A DNA stretch of 64,000 bases, taken from Alviniconcha marisindica (lineage: Eukaryota > Mollusca > Gastropoda > Provannidae). The notes beneath the pieces were generated by a model. That model searched no databases and was not told where the DNA came from. It saw only the letters and a list, made by a program, of their open reading frames with translations. Shown here one piece after another: positions 46,965 through 58,700 of the stretch. The DNA lies in the NCBI GenBank assembly GCA_018857735.1, contig JABMCL010002049.1, positions 990,001-1,054,000 on the forward strand. The letters are read 5' to 3'. Position numbers and translations under genes: made by a program. How positions within the stretch are numbered: the first letter of the stretch is position 1; every line of letters begins with the position of its first letter.

Positions 46965-47400
46965 GAGGCAAAGTGGCCTAGGGTTCTCACCCTGACATTT
47001 GTGAGCTAATGGCCTGGGGTTCTCACCCTGACATTTGTGAGCTAATGTTCTGCACAGCAGTGGTCCCGTGTTCAGTCCTGGCTTGACTTGTGATCAGTGC
47101 TTTACTCTGTCTTCTAGTCTTGAGGGGATACCAGACTAACTTTCTGGTCCTTTAGATGATGATGTAAAATGTGCTTCTGGCTGCACTTGTAGAACACCCC
47201 TAGGCAGTTGGAAATCAAAGAAGAGATGGGACGTTTGCCTGGCTTTGGCAAAATAGATAATAATCCCCATTGCATCAGGATGGGCAAGTTATGTGAATAC
47301 ACTGCAAACATTGCAAGGACTGGGCAGCACTGATTTTGACCTTGACCTTGTTATAATGTTAATGTGACCCAAATTTCCTGCAGTAAGTAATTAAAGGTGT
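46965..47400 (+). mobile_element. SINE, family B, with internal duplication
   Basis: GGGTTCTCACCCTGACATTT then GTGAGCTAATG occurs twice, 36 bp apart, at the head. The body shares CCCCTAGGCAGTTGGAAATC with 43425-43800. Contains TTGACCTTGACCTTG near 47338. Confidence 0.72.
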
Positions 47401-47633
47401 TGAATGAAATAAGCTAGTCCAGAAGTAAATGTTGGGGCAGCTGATGTGATTTTGTTCATCATTTCTCAGGTCTTTTTAATGTTGTACTGTTGCAGATGCA
47501 TAGGATGGCGTGTGGATTTTTTTCTTCTGTACAGCACAGCTGATAGCAAGATTTCATTCATCATGTGTGCACCATCATTTTTGATGTACATTTATTTCAT
47601 TCTGCTTTTAATGTGAGAAGGTTGTGTGTTTTT

Positions 47634-48040
47634 GATGTTGCATTGTGAAAAGGAGTGGCACAAATTTTGGATGCATGACCGATCTTTTGTAACAATATAC
47701 CTATTGGCTGGAACAAAAGAAGATAGATTACATTAATAGGTCCCACTAATAAAAAAAATCTGTTTCTTTCTGGCTCCTTCTCTATTTCTTTCTGTCTCTG
47801 TCTCTCACTCTCATTCCATTTTTCTCTAGTCTCTGATGTTGCATTGTGAAAAGGAGTCACACAAATTTTGGATGCATGACTGAGCTTTTGTAACAATATA
47901 CCTATTGGCTGGAACAAAAGAAGATAGATTACATTAATAGGTCCCGTTAATAAAAAAAAATCTGTTTCGTTCTGGCTCCTTCTCTATTTCTTTCTGTCTC
48001 TGTCTCTCACTCTCATTCCATTTTTCTCTATCTCTAGTCT
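47634..48040 (+). repeat. About 198-bp tandem duplication
   Basis: Two copies of GATGTTGCATTGTGAAAAGG, GCTGGAACAAAAGAAGATAG and a CT-rich end, over 95% alike by eye. In the probable MGST3 3' flank. Confidence 0.92.
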
Positions 48041-48103
48041 CTGTTAGTTCCCCCCCCCCCCCCCCACCCCCTCCAAGTCTCTGTGGGGCTGTTGGCTTGT
48101 GTT

Positions 48104-48109
48104 AATAAA
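48104..48109 (+). terminator. Possible polyadenylation signal
   Basis: AATAAA on the + strand about 1.9 kb after the MGST3 stop. Whether the transcript reaches here is unknown. Confidence 0.2.
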
Positions 48110-48119
48110 CCAATTTAGA

Positions 48120-49080
48120 TTTTTCTCTTTTGCCAGTTAGGGCTGATTTTTGGGTTTTTTCTTTAAGTTCTAAAATAGTGAAATTTGTTCACACAAAGTC
48201 GATAAAGAAAGGATCCTGTGCAGTTAACTGTGTTTTGCAATTGTGCGTTGAGCAGACAGCCATAATCAAAGGTTCAAATTGCGCAAGGTTAACATAAGCT
48301 GTCATTTTGTGACTAGTCTTCTGTTGAGATCCCTTATTTACTGGAGTAATTGTTTATGTATATGTGTGTGTATGTGTTGTAAAGTGCCATATTTGGCTTG
48401 ATATGCATCATGTATTATGCATTAAGCAAACTGCTATATTTATCCTTTTTAGGTAGTAGTTGCATTCATAGTACTGTGTTAGCAAGTCATGAACTGCAGT
48501 GAAAAAGAAAAAAAGAAGAAGTGGAAAAAAAGGTAAAAGAAAGAATTGCCAGTCTTTCATTTCATTGTGTGATGTTTTGATGTAGTTTTTTTAATTTCAT
48601 ATGGCTAGATTGTTGTGTATTTTGAGTTGATTTTGAAAGCCCTGTTTGTAGGGACGGTCTGTGACCGTATCTGTTTTGCCACAGGCACTGTTTTAACAAT
48701 CACTGAATCAGGCTAAATTTGTTAATTCTTTCTTAAGTTCAAATAGACAGTCCTAACTTGTCAGTAGATTTATTGAGAGAAGGAAAATTTAAAATTCAGC
48801 TTGCAGCTGGCTTTGGTAGCACTTCTGTGACACTGTTTTCTTTCTGTGCTGACATAAAATGTTGTGATCCCAAAATGCATTTGTTTCTACATCCACAAAA
48901 GTGCGTGTGTGTGTGCATGCGTGCATGTGTGTGTGTGTGTATGAGAGAGAGAGAGCTGTGGAGTGATCTTTTATTGTACCCCTATCCCTCTCCTGTAACA
49001 AAGTTGGGGGGTATACTGGAATCACACGTCTGTCTGTCCTGCCTGTGTTTCCATGTGTCCAGGCTTTGCCCAGAAAATAT
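48120..49080. other. No gene recognised
   Basis: AT-rich with a GTGTGCATGCGTG tract near 48905-48945. Confidence 0.4.
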
Positions 49081-49700
49081 ATCTTCTGACCTGCTCAACG
49101 TTTTGTGACCAAATTTGTTACAATGGTGCATCATCTTGAAGGGGGGTGTCATTTGGAAATCTTCTTGGGTTGCTATCTGTAAGGTCAAGGTCACAGTGAG
49201 GACTTGTATATAATCAATATATGACTGTGTCAGCTATACCTTCTGAACTCCTGAGTTCCTTGGAACCAAATCTAGTTTGATGGTAGATCATCATACACCA
49301 AGGTGTCAAATGAAAATACTATATAGCTGTGTTTGAGGTCAAGGTCACAGCAAACATTTAAAATTTGAATTAATGTTAATCAGGAAGATATGAAACACTG
49401 GATCTTTTGTAGCCAAACTTGGTGTGGTGACACATTCATCACACACTGGAGTGTTGTGCCAAAAAATCTGAGTCGCTATGTTCACGGTCAAGGTCACTGT
49501 GATGGTAGATCATCATAAGCTAAAATGGCACGTGAAAATATTAGATTGTAATATTGGATCGCTGTTTTGAGTCAAGGTCACAGCACACATTCAAATTTCA
49601 CTTAATGTTTTGGTTGATATTAGAAGCACAACTATTTGAGCCAAACATGGTATGGTGGTACATCGTCATAATTCAGAGTGTCACGTGCACGCATGCTCGC
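49080..49700 (+). repeat. Degenerate tandem array carrying four TCAAGGTCA motifs
   Basis: Imperfect units with ACCAAA..GATGGTAGATCATCAT..GTCAAGGTCACAG. The nonamer TCAAGGTCA is perfect at 49185, 49339, 49488 and 49572. This equals the extended half-site bound by FTZ-F1/SF-1- and ERR-type nuclear receptors. Confidence 0.8.
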
Positions 49701-49719
49701 GAACACACACACACACATT

Positions 49720-51250
49720 CTCAGCTAGTTCCGTATGGGTCCACTGACCATCAACGTCGCGTCTGCCATTAATACCTGCACAAGCCCACCAAGACTGACG
49801 GTGCTGTAATCCCAGTGTGTGTGAAACGCTTGGAACAGTCTGACACTAAGTCAACGACGTGTCGCTGAACTCAGAGTAACGTGATTCAAAGAAAGAAAAA
49901 AACCCGGCTTCTTTGTGAAATCGATCATGATGCTGTCAGAACCTTTGTGGCAGTTTTGCACTGGGCTGCGATCGACAGTCCGCCCCAAAACCTTTTTTTC
50001 TTTAAAAAAAAAAAAAAAAAAATGTATTCTATTCGAAACATTTTGGGAAACTTCACCTTTGTGACGTAATGCTGTCCGGAAAAATTAATGTTACGCACGA
50101 TAACGGCAAGTGGCCACTGTCGCCTTCGGCCAATTGGTCGGCCATTACGACAGCAGACGACAGCAGCTCGGCTGCTGAACCTGATGGACACTGGTGCGCA
50201 CTCTCTGATACCCCCCCCCCCCCCCCCCCTCCAGTGGCACTTGGGCCTACCTTCACTGTTAACACTTGCGGCCTTACCATCAATGTAAGCAGTTGTAACA
50301 GTAAGTATCGCTGTGAAATTTGATGTCTTGTAGTCTAACCAACGACACAGCACCTGCTGCCGGTCTGTCGCGGGCTGTTTGGGCCGAAGCGGCCGGATAT
50401 CATAGTTTCAAGTGGCAGGGCCATCTAACTGAAACGTCACAGAAGAGACTTTCAAACACGTGGGCGCCGCTTCACTTTTACCGGACTATATATATGTCAG
50501 TGGGTGGAGCTTTCTCCTGACGACACGGTGACTGACTGTTGTGCCACAGAAACCTCTCAAGGCACCGGGTTTATTAGGAACGGCAATCCGGCCTATTGAC
50601 GGCCATTATCGTTTTGGGACGGGCAACTGAGACTGCATGTAATTAAAACTTAGGGTATTTTTATAATTTTGTCAGAGTTACGTCATCACTGTTTGGGTGG
50701 CGCTATCTCTCCTTGCAACATGACGTTAATATAAATATGGACAAACAACGACCAGCCGTGGTTTCGGTTAAGAGAAAGTAAATGTTGTGTTCATAGTCAA
50801 GGGGAATAACACTCATTGCTAACGGAGATCCACGGTTGCTCATAGGTACTGTTGGTTCGACGTGCCGTCACGGCACAGCTCACTGACTCGTCAGAGGAAT
50901 CACTTTCACACAACTGGGTTACGTCCAGCAGCGCTAACGGCGAAGCGGTGCGGATGCAATTCTCCGACGTCTGCGTTCTGCAGGCTCCAGCAGTAAAATG
51001 CCAGAATTTCTTCTGTGTCCTATTTTTTTCTCTCTCCCGGTCCATCAGTCATCTTCATTTAAAAAACAACGACCTACCTGCTGTTTAACTGTGTTAGTTT
51101 CGCCTAACAAACTTACATTTTACGGATGTGATTTTACCCACGTTTTTACTGACCTACAGGTGTAAATACAGTATCATGCTAATTGCAATACAGGGCTTAG
51201 ATATTATTTTTAGTATGTAAGGCCCGCCATTGGTTTTTGACAAAGTGTGT
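49720..51250. other. No gene recognised
   Basis: Moderately GC-rich around 49730-51000, with a poly-C run at 50211-50230 and a family A-related tail scrap near 50550-50620. Several short frames on both strands overlap one another and match nothing. Confidence 0.4.
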
Positions 51251-51254
51251 TTCG

Positions 51255-51304
51255 CCGTGCTATAACCGTCGTGGTTGGCTGGGTGTTAAACAGTCAGTTA
51301 TCTG
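51255..51304 (+). mobile_element. Dispersed repeat tail (family D)
   Basis: GCTATAACCGTCGTGGTTGG then CTGGGTGTTAAACAG. Confidence 0.55.
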
Positions 51305-51479
51305 TCTATCCCGGCCTTTCAGTGTTGATTGTACAATCAGTGAAGGCATTCTCTTTCAGACTGGTATAATTCTCTGCGAGGCTAACATGTATTTATGTCT
51401 TTAAATGTTGAGCCAGTTTCGGGTTGAAAAGACCATGTCCAATCTTAAATAAAAATTGATTCTTCACTATGCTCACACA

Positions 51480-51612
51480 CTCAGACACTGCGTCGCCGAG
51501 TGTGCCTGAATGGAGGTACAAATCGTGAATTCTCTCCCTTTTGCTCCCCATCACAGCCCTGCCTTCATTACTGGTCTTTAAAACTTACCTTTTCTAACCA
51601 GTAATTATAGTC
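51480..51612 (+). pseudogene. LINE 3' coding end
   Basis: Encodes CLHYWSLKLTFSNQ and a stop. The fragment at 63768-63990 on the other strand ends SSNLTFSNQ with a stop, so both are 3' ends of one LINE family. Confidence 0.6.
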
Positions 51613-51632
51613 TGTTTTCCATGTCCTTATCG

Positions 51633-51672
51633 GCGTGCGTGCGTGCGTGTGTGCGCGTGCGTGCGTGCGTGC

Positions 51673-51725
<53 letters not shown>

Positions 51726-51790
51726 CGCGCGCGCGTTTGGTGTGGGTGTATGGGTGCGTGTCTGTTGTGTGTGTGGGGGGCGGGGGGGGA
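51633..51790 (+). repeat. (GCGT)n(GT)n(GC)n compound microsatellite
   Basis: GCGT, then GT, then GC repeats, then a G-rich run. Confidence 0.93.
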
Positions 51791-51799
51791 GGGGGGTCT

Positions 51800-52610
51800 G
51801 TAATGGTCTGTAATATCATTGTATGCATACACAGCACTGTAGCTGTCCTATTTATTGCATGATTTTGTTGGTGTTGTTGATAAAGTACAGCGCCGTAAGC
51901 TCATACTTTGTCACCGGGCATGGCGCTGTCTGGTATAACAGTTATCATTACTATTATTGCAAGATTAGCACGGAGTTTTCCTCTTTCTACGAAAACCGGC
52001 GCCGTCTCACCTTTACGGGGACATAGCTGCGGATCGCCCCGCTTTGTGGTGCTGGGCATATTTGGGGCTTTGACAAAGCTCAAGCCAGCTCAAGGTTCCA
52101 GGCGAGATCAAAAGGTCAAGAGATCTAGAGGAGGGAGGTGGAGCTTGACCTTCAAGTTAGCACAGAAGAGATCATGAGTAGGGAGGTTGGACTTCTTTAG
52201 CTTCGAGTTGTTCCTCAACAGCAGTGCAACGGACATTGTCCTTGTGACTCTGCCCAAGCACGGCAGTTGAAACAGCGCAGTGCACTAGTTGCTGGGCAAT
52301 GGCGAGGGACACCGCCTTAACACTTCCATTGTTCTGGCGGCGGTCCACGGTCTTTTTCGGGCGGTATCCGCGGTCGAGCCTTCACTCTTTCTCACCCTTC
52401 TCAGTTTGGTTCAGCCAAACCCAGAACAGTGTGTGTGCCGTCAGTGTTGATCTCGTCGGTGACTGAATTACAAGGTCATCACTAACATCACGCCTGAAGA
52501 TAAGACAACGGGAGCAGGGCTACAGTGACCTGTGAACTCGGTGTACCTGGGGCAAGGTATGCAGTCATGGTTACCTGCGCGACAAGGATGTTTGGCTCGA
52601 TGTCGTTTCG
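51800..52610. other. No gene recognised
   Basis: Unique-looking, moderately GC-rich sequence with no domain recognised in either strand. Confidence 0.4.
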
Positions 52611-52624
52611 GCTCAGTTCCACAG

Positions 52625-53110
52625 GCTACTGCTGCTGCTATAACTACATACATAGTGCTGCTGCTATAACTACATACACAGTGCTGCTGCTGCTGCTGCT
52701 GCTATATCTACATACACAGTGCTGCTGCTATAGCTACATACACAGTACTGCTGCTGCTATAACTACATACACATTGCTGCTGCTGTAACTACATACACAG
52801 TGCTGCTCCTACTGCAACAACTACCACTACTACTACTGCTGTTGTAACTATATACACAGTGCTGCTCCTACTGCAACAACTACCACTACTACTACTGCTG
52901 CTGTAACTACATACACAGTGCTGCTGCTGTAACTACGCACACAGTGCTGCTGCTATAACTACATGCACAGTGCTGCTGCTACTGCAATAACTACCACTAC
53001 TACTACTGCAGCTATAACTACATACACAGTGCTGCTGCTATAACTACATACACAGTACTGCTGCTATAACTACATACACTGTGCTTCTGCTGCTACTACA
53101 ACTACCACAA
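52625..53110 (+). repeat. Trinucleotide-rich minisatellite
   Basis: Units of GCTGCTGCTATAACTACATA then CACAGT, about 26 bp. Longer units insert CTACTGCAACAACTACCAC and TACTACTACTG. About fifteen units. Confidence 0.92.
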
Positions 53111-53513
53111 CTACTGCTACATTACCACAGTAGGAAATGTTGGTAAACATGACCACAATGAAACATTTTCATAAAAATCATCGCTATTTGGGAGAGACCG
53201 ATAAAAACCTATCTTGCGCAGCAGCGACCACAGATTAAAGTAAAAGTCCAAGGTTTTTAAGTATGCAAAATGACCATCGAAATGATTGACAAATGAGTCA
53301 CTAGTTTGAGATTTAATATTTTAAAAAATGATTTTTTTTAAATGTTGGTTTTTAATCGATTTTATTTTCTGTAGGCTGGCCGAGACTGCTGTCTCGGGTT
53401 CTCCATCAGTCACGTGACTTTCTCGGAAATGACGTCAGTCTGGGGAGTCAGTGCGGTTTCCATCTTAGATTGTTCATTGAATTGTATGCGTGTGGTCGAC
53501 AAAAAGCTCTACC

Positions 53514-53780
53514 ATGCCGGCCTACTGTATTGCAGCAAACTGTAACAACTCACAAGCAACCCAAACATAACTATGCACGAGTTCCCTCGGAATCGACCCG
53601 CTGTGAGGCGAAAATGGGTCAAATTTGTACAATTCAAACGAGCTGACTTTATGCTGCGCCTCAGTCACGCCAATTTGAGTAGCGAGCACTTCGCTGAGTG
53701 CGATTTCGTAAACTTTATGGCGGAATACCAAATGGGGTTTCTTCAAAGCGGAATTGTAGGGCTGTCCACAGGGTAACCGA
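53514..53780 (+). pseudogene. THAP zinc-finger domain remnant, frameshifted
   Basis: ATG at 53514 opens MPAYCIAANCNNSQ (first two zinc ligands). The frame then shifts by one base near 53545-53560 into NITMHEFPRNRPAVRRKW, VKFVQFKRADF and SSEHFAECDF. In a THAP C2CH finger the third Cys precedes EH; here it is Ser. The frameshift and the lost Cys indicate an inactive copy. Confidence 0.75.
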
Positions 53781-53913
53781 CTTGCAAAAAAATCCAGTTC
53801 GAATCTCCAAGGATGAAGCTGACGAGCAGCAAGCGCACAGCATGATACCAAAAACTGAGAGATACACTGATACCCTGAAACAAGCGCTAACAAGGCAAAG
53901 ACAAAAAATCTAA
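53765..53913 (+). pseudogene. Second transposon coding piece, present in both arms
   Basis: In one frame: HRVTDLQKNPVRISKDEADE and a basic, Gln-rich tail. The inverted copy at 55470-55525 encodes HRVTDLEKIPVRISKDEAP on the minus strand. Conservation in both arms suggests a former exon; function unknown. Confidence 0.5.
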
Positions 53914-54656
53914 CACGAATGCCTACGGCAGAAAAGGCCATGATAGAAAGAGACCGTACACAAATGCCTGTGGCAAAGAAAGAAAGAACAGACCGCAAAT
54001 GCCTGTGGCAAAGAAAGAAAGAGCAAACCACAAATGCTGGTGGTAAACGAAAAATGGCTTCCCTAATCAGTCAAGCAAACAGCTGACACCAAATGAAAGA
54101 AACAAAACAGCTAAAACCACCTCAAAACCCCAAACGGTTGCCTACCTGCAAGCATAAGGTGGAAAAACACCAAAAACAAACAAACAAACAAAACCCCACC
54201 AAATCACAACAGTCTAATAGACTACTGTCTTCAGTAAAGGAGTGGACGACTACAGTCATAAGAGCACAGAGCAGAAATAACTGTGCCAACGACAAACAGA
54301 TGGAAAGCCTTTCCATGACTAACTCTAAACTAACCCCTCACTAACCCGGCTTCCATCTAGAAAAACAAAGGCTGCAGACTGATAAAGCAAAACGCTAATC
54401 AGGACTACTGATGACAAAGCATCGGGATGTAAACAAATGCAGACGACAAGAGAAATACAAAATGGCTGCCCTAATCAGGCAAGCCAACAAGCGGGTACGA
54501 AATGGCCAATAAACCAAAGATAAAAAAAGAAAGAACGCATGGTGAAAAAGAAGGGTAAAAGAGAGAGAAAACAACAACACTTTCTGAAAAGAAAGAGGAG
54601 GCAAGTAATGTCAGCGAGCAACGGGACAAAGGCTGGATACACGTAATCCGTGTCAG

Positions 54657-54990
54657 TCAACATGGTGCTTAACGTCCACAGAAACCGTACGGCTTATTAG
54701 GGACGGGGAGAAGGGGGGGGGGGGGGGGGGGGGGGAAGGGGTATGGAGGTGGGAGGTGAGGGAGACTATATACCTATCGCTACATTGTCACCACCAGAAT
54801 GACTTCTGCATTAAGATGGGCAGCGATGAGAGCCATTTTGATGTTTCAGTAGGAAGTGACGGACAAAGTCACAAGACAGTGTCCACAAACCACAACCTTT
54901 TTTGAAGAGAAAGGAGAGCCGAAGCGGTATCGAACCGAGGTCCTTCCGCTTACCAGCCTAACGCCTTACCGCTAGGCCAAACCGGCTCAC
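54657..54990 (-). mobile_element. tRNA-derived SINE, family A, nested in the transposon
   Basis: Reverse complement of the 58379 element with both boxes: GGTATCGAACC near 54928 and CCGCTAGGCCA near 54970. A poly-G expansion (54714-54735) lies in its tail. Confidence 0.9.
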
Positions 54991-55840
54991 ATAATCCGTG
55001 TACACGATACAAACCACTTGGCAGTGACAACACGGCAGGGCAACAGACGCCCACGAACTACCCCACACAAAGAAAGAATGGGGTCTCGTTAAACATCGAG
55101 ACTACCCCCCTCACTCGTATATCGTAAATGAACGATATAACTCGAGAAACAAAAGGGCAAGCCAAGAGAAAAAACAGTGAATGGTAAGAACCGGTAACTA
55201 GCCCAACTCCAAACCCTAACCCAGGGAGGCCACGAAATCGCTAGTCTATTGAACTAGAGCGAACAAAACTTTTTCATTTTTACATATGATGAAACAAACA
55301 AGGATAAATTGGGAAAATAAAATAAAACACCCAATAAAAGGCAGGCTCCCTGATGAGGTCTAGCCTGTTGTGAAAAAGACTGAAACGCCACGCACCTAAC
55401 AAGGTTCGAGAAAGATGAAATAACAAGGAGGAAATAAACAAAGGCCCAACTACTGACGATGGCGTCGGAGCTTCATCCTTGGAGATTCGAACTGGAATTT
55501 TTTCCAAGTCGGTTACCCTGTGGCTACTAGCCATTTTGCAGCGACTCCCCAGAGTGACGTAGTGCGCATGATTTTCAGCGTCATGGTGACGCTTTCGGTA
55601 CGACAGAAAATGACTGTTTTCGTGCGTTTATAACCCTCAGATCGCAATTTCACCTACATCATTGGTCTCAGCGGACTTTAACGGAAATCGTGTCAAAAAT
55701 CACCCCCAACCTTGGACTTGTCCTTTAAGGTCATGCGCCCAGGAAACGACCAACACGCTATCGCGTCGCCGCACGAGCATTTTCATCACAACGCAAGTAA
55801 AACGAAACGAACTTATCTCTTTCTTTCTCTCTTTCGTTTT

Positions 55841-55841
<1 letters not shown>

Positions 55842-55932
<91 letters not shown>
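55842..55932 (+). repeat. (TC)n microsatellite
   Basis: About 90 bp of CT repeats. Confidence 0.96.
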
Positions 55933-55935
<3 letters not shown>

Positions 55936-56022
55936 ATTGAACATTTATATATATATTTTTATAAAAAAAATTTTTTTTAAATGTAGGTTTTGTTCAAAAT
56001 GGGATGACTCGTTAACCAAACG

Positions 56023-56074
56023 CCCCCCCCGCCCCCCCCCCCCCCCCCCCCCAATTTTTTTAAAAGCACGCGCG

Positions 56075-56157
<83 letters not shown>

Positions 56158-56194
56158 ACAACACAACACAACACAGCAAAACACAACACAACAC

Positions 56195-56260
<66 letters not shown>
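56023..56260 (+). repeat. Poly-C and (CA)n tract with ACACA variants
   Basis: C-rich run, then (CA)n interrupted by AACACAACACAACAC in the middle. Confidence 0.95.
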
Positions 56261-56262
<2 letters not shown>

Positions 56263-56264
56263 GG

Positions 56265-57715
56265 GGTCCTCCCTTATTTGGTATACCAGTATATCAGCAA
56301 CAGCATCAGTTAATCAATCATTTAGTCAATCAATCAGCAAATCAACTGGTTTAGAAAACTTCGCTGATAAATTAATTGTTCTTTTGGTTCTGTGTTTCAA
56401 TCGTTATCTCTGGAAAATAGTATTCAGACTGTTTCAATAGTTTCTGAAATATTTACTTCATTTTTTTCTTTTCCGTTTCTTTTTCCAACGTACTGAATAT
56501 TTTTCTTCGGAGTTGGAAGTAAAATAAAAAGTTTGTTGTATCTAGTAATTTTCAGTACAACACTGTAGACTAGGTTAACTGAAAAGACCGACCAGTGAAT
56601 TAATCTGTAAGGTTAAATTCGTCTACAGCATCGTGATTCAAAATTGACATTCTTACATTCCGCCACAGAAAAGTACAGGGCTATTATTATACACATAATC
56701 TGTACCGGAGCCTTCTTTTTAATGTTTTTGTACGTCGAAAGTAGGCACCTATGGGGCATCAACGGCGCCAAAATGCGCCTAAAGAAATTTTCTTCTCAAA
56801 ACAATCCTGCCAAAGGTTCTATGGGAAGAGAACTGCTTTTACTTGCCTGCGAGTGTGTGTGTGTGTGTGTGCGTGCGTGCGCGGTGCGTGCGTGCGTGTG
56901 TGCGTGCGTGTGTGTATGTGTGTTCGAGAGGGTGTATTGAAAGGAGGTTGAGCCTGCATTATTTAGGGAATTAACAGTAACAATATACTTTATTCTTTCC
57001 AGCGGGAAATGAAAGCTGTCGTTCCACTTCGTACATTAAAGCACAACCAAATATTGAATTTAAATAATATCTTAATAATTCAAAGTCATCACATTAGCTG
57101 TTACAGCTTTGTCAAAAGTTATTAACATATCTGAATTGACTCCAAAAGTCAGCTTTCGCAAGCAATACATTCTCGATTTCACATTTTTTGGCGGCACAGA
57201 GTTGATGGTCTCTTTCCAGTTCAGTTTACTATTTAAAAAACACAACACCTCATATGTGACAAAAATCCTTTTCATTGTTGAAAGAAAATGATTTTGAACA
57301 AATTGTGTTACTTTTCTACCCCTCTAAGTTTGTTTTACGTTTTATAGAAGAACCACTGCGTTTTGAAACCTATGTATGATAAGTAAATTATACGAAACAA
57401 AGACCCCTTCCCTCCCCACCCTCCCACACACACACACTTCTCTCCCCCTCCCCATCCCGAAAAAAAGTTTTGTCACGTGATTTGGATGGAAATTGCATTC
57501 CTTTTGACGCTACTGGTATTTCATACGCAAAATATCTGCAGTGACAGAGCCGCGAGTAAAACTGAACTTGAGCCTTCAGATACAATAAAAGCAATTGATT
57601 CCCTTGCTTCAGGTTAGTACATTTTACTCAGACAAGGTAAGACTTTGCTGGGTTTTGCTTTACTGTTATTATCTTAACTTATAGTTGTTTTCTTAAATTA
57701 TGTATGTAAACTAAT
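56265..57715. other. No gene recognised
   Basis: AT-rich with a GTGC microsatellite at 56852-56925 and a CCCTCCCCACC stretch near 57410. No coding signal. Confidence 0.4.
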
Positions 57716-57726
57716 GTGGTCCACAG

Positions 57727-57727
57727 G

Positions 57728-57807
<80 letters not shown>

Positions 57808-57822
57808 CGTGCGCGAGCGTGA

Positions 57823-57855
<33 letters not shown>
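57727..57855 (+). repeat. (GT)n microsatellite
   Basis: GT repeat interrupted by GCGTGCGTGCGCGAGCG. Confidence 0.95.
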
Positions 57856-58159
57856 CAGTGGTGAGCGGATGTATGTGCATTTACGTGTCAGTACGGGTGG
57901 AGTACGTTGGTTTTGTGGATTTGATAATGAAGTTATTTCATATATATTTTTGTGAGTTCGTTTCTTTTATCGAGAAGAGTAAACAAATTATCATTCTTCT
58001 TTATACCATATGACCCAGCTGCTCTGACCAAAATGTGAAACAGTGGCAACCTGGACATTTTGAATTTTGGAAATTTTAAGTTGATGCACGTCTCAAGACT
58101 ATACATATATGCATACTGCACCAAAGTGAAGCTTCGACCTGTCATTTTCTGCTCAGATC

Positions 58160-58240
58160 ACACACGCACGCACGCACGCACGCGCACGCACCCACACACA
58201 CACGCACGCACGCACGCACGCACGCACGCACCACACACCA
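58160..58240 (+). repeat. (GCAC)n repeat
   Basis: CACGCACG tetranucleotide repeats. Confidence 0.93.
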
Positions 58241-58378
58241 CTGAACTGACAATATATAATTATTATGACCACTAGCTACTCTTCTCCCTTCTGTGACAGT
58301 GGGTCGTAATAGGAAAGACTAGACAGTGTGCCCTCTGCTACCATATGTAAGGTACAGTCGCAGTCACTGAGCTGCAAT

Positions 58379-58700
58379 GAGCCGGTTTGGCCTAGCGGTA
58401 AGGCGTTAGACTGGTAAGCGGAAGGACCTCGGTTCGATACCGCTTCGGCTCTCCTTTCTCTTCAAAAGTTGTGGTCTGTGGACACTGTCTTGTGACTTTG
58501 TCCCTCACAATTAAAGAAACATTAAAATGCTCTCATCGCTGCCCCTCCCTTAAGCAGGAATCATTCTTGGTGGGACAGTGTAGCGGTATAAGTACTCCCC
58601 CCCCACCTCCATACCCCCTTCCTCCCCTCCCTTCTCCCAGTCCCTAATAAGCCTCATGGTTCCTGCGGACGTTAAGTACCATGTTTACTTACTTACATTG
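58379..58700 (+). mobile_element. Full-length tRNA-derived SINE, family A
   Basis: The tRNA-like head spans 58379-58452 with A box TGGCCTAGCGG (58388-58398) and B box GGTTCGATACC (58431-58441), both good RNA polymerase III promoter elements. The body has AAAGTTGTGGTCTGTGGACA and ACTGTCTTGTGACTTTG, and the end is TACCATGTTTACTTACTTAC. Other copies are at 3281 (minus), 8846 and 54657 (minus). Confidence 0.93.

Larger units (their letters stand above)
53239..55724. mobile_element. Kolobok-like DNA transposon, degraded, with nested SINE
   Basis: TTAA flanks both ends (53235-53238 and 55725-55728). The left terminus AGTAAAAGTCCAAGGTT pairs with AGGACAAGTCCAAGGTT from the right end. Further inverted blocks lie inside: GACGTCAGTCTGGGGAGTC near 53431 against GACTCCCCAGAGTGACGT near 55543, and about 53 bp near 53768 against 55470. 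A THAP-type reading frame sits in the left arm. TTAA targets plus a THAP domain are the combination known for Kolobok elements. No catalytic transposase domain is recognisable. Confidence 0.75.

Noticed and set aside
49925..50353. Possible gene in overlapping frames on both strands near 50.1 kb
   Set aside because: Frames of similar length on both strands overlap, cross a poly-C run and match no family; base composition alone explains them.
55712..56440. 242-codon frame
   Set aside because: It is the translation of CT and CA microsatellites plus flanks, with no domain.
58379..58452. Functional tRNA gene
   Set aside because: The head has both promoter boxes, but the same body and TTAC tail follow in at least three other copies, so it is a SINE.
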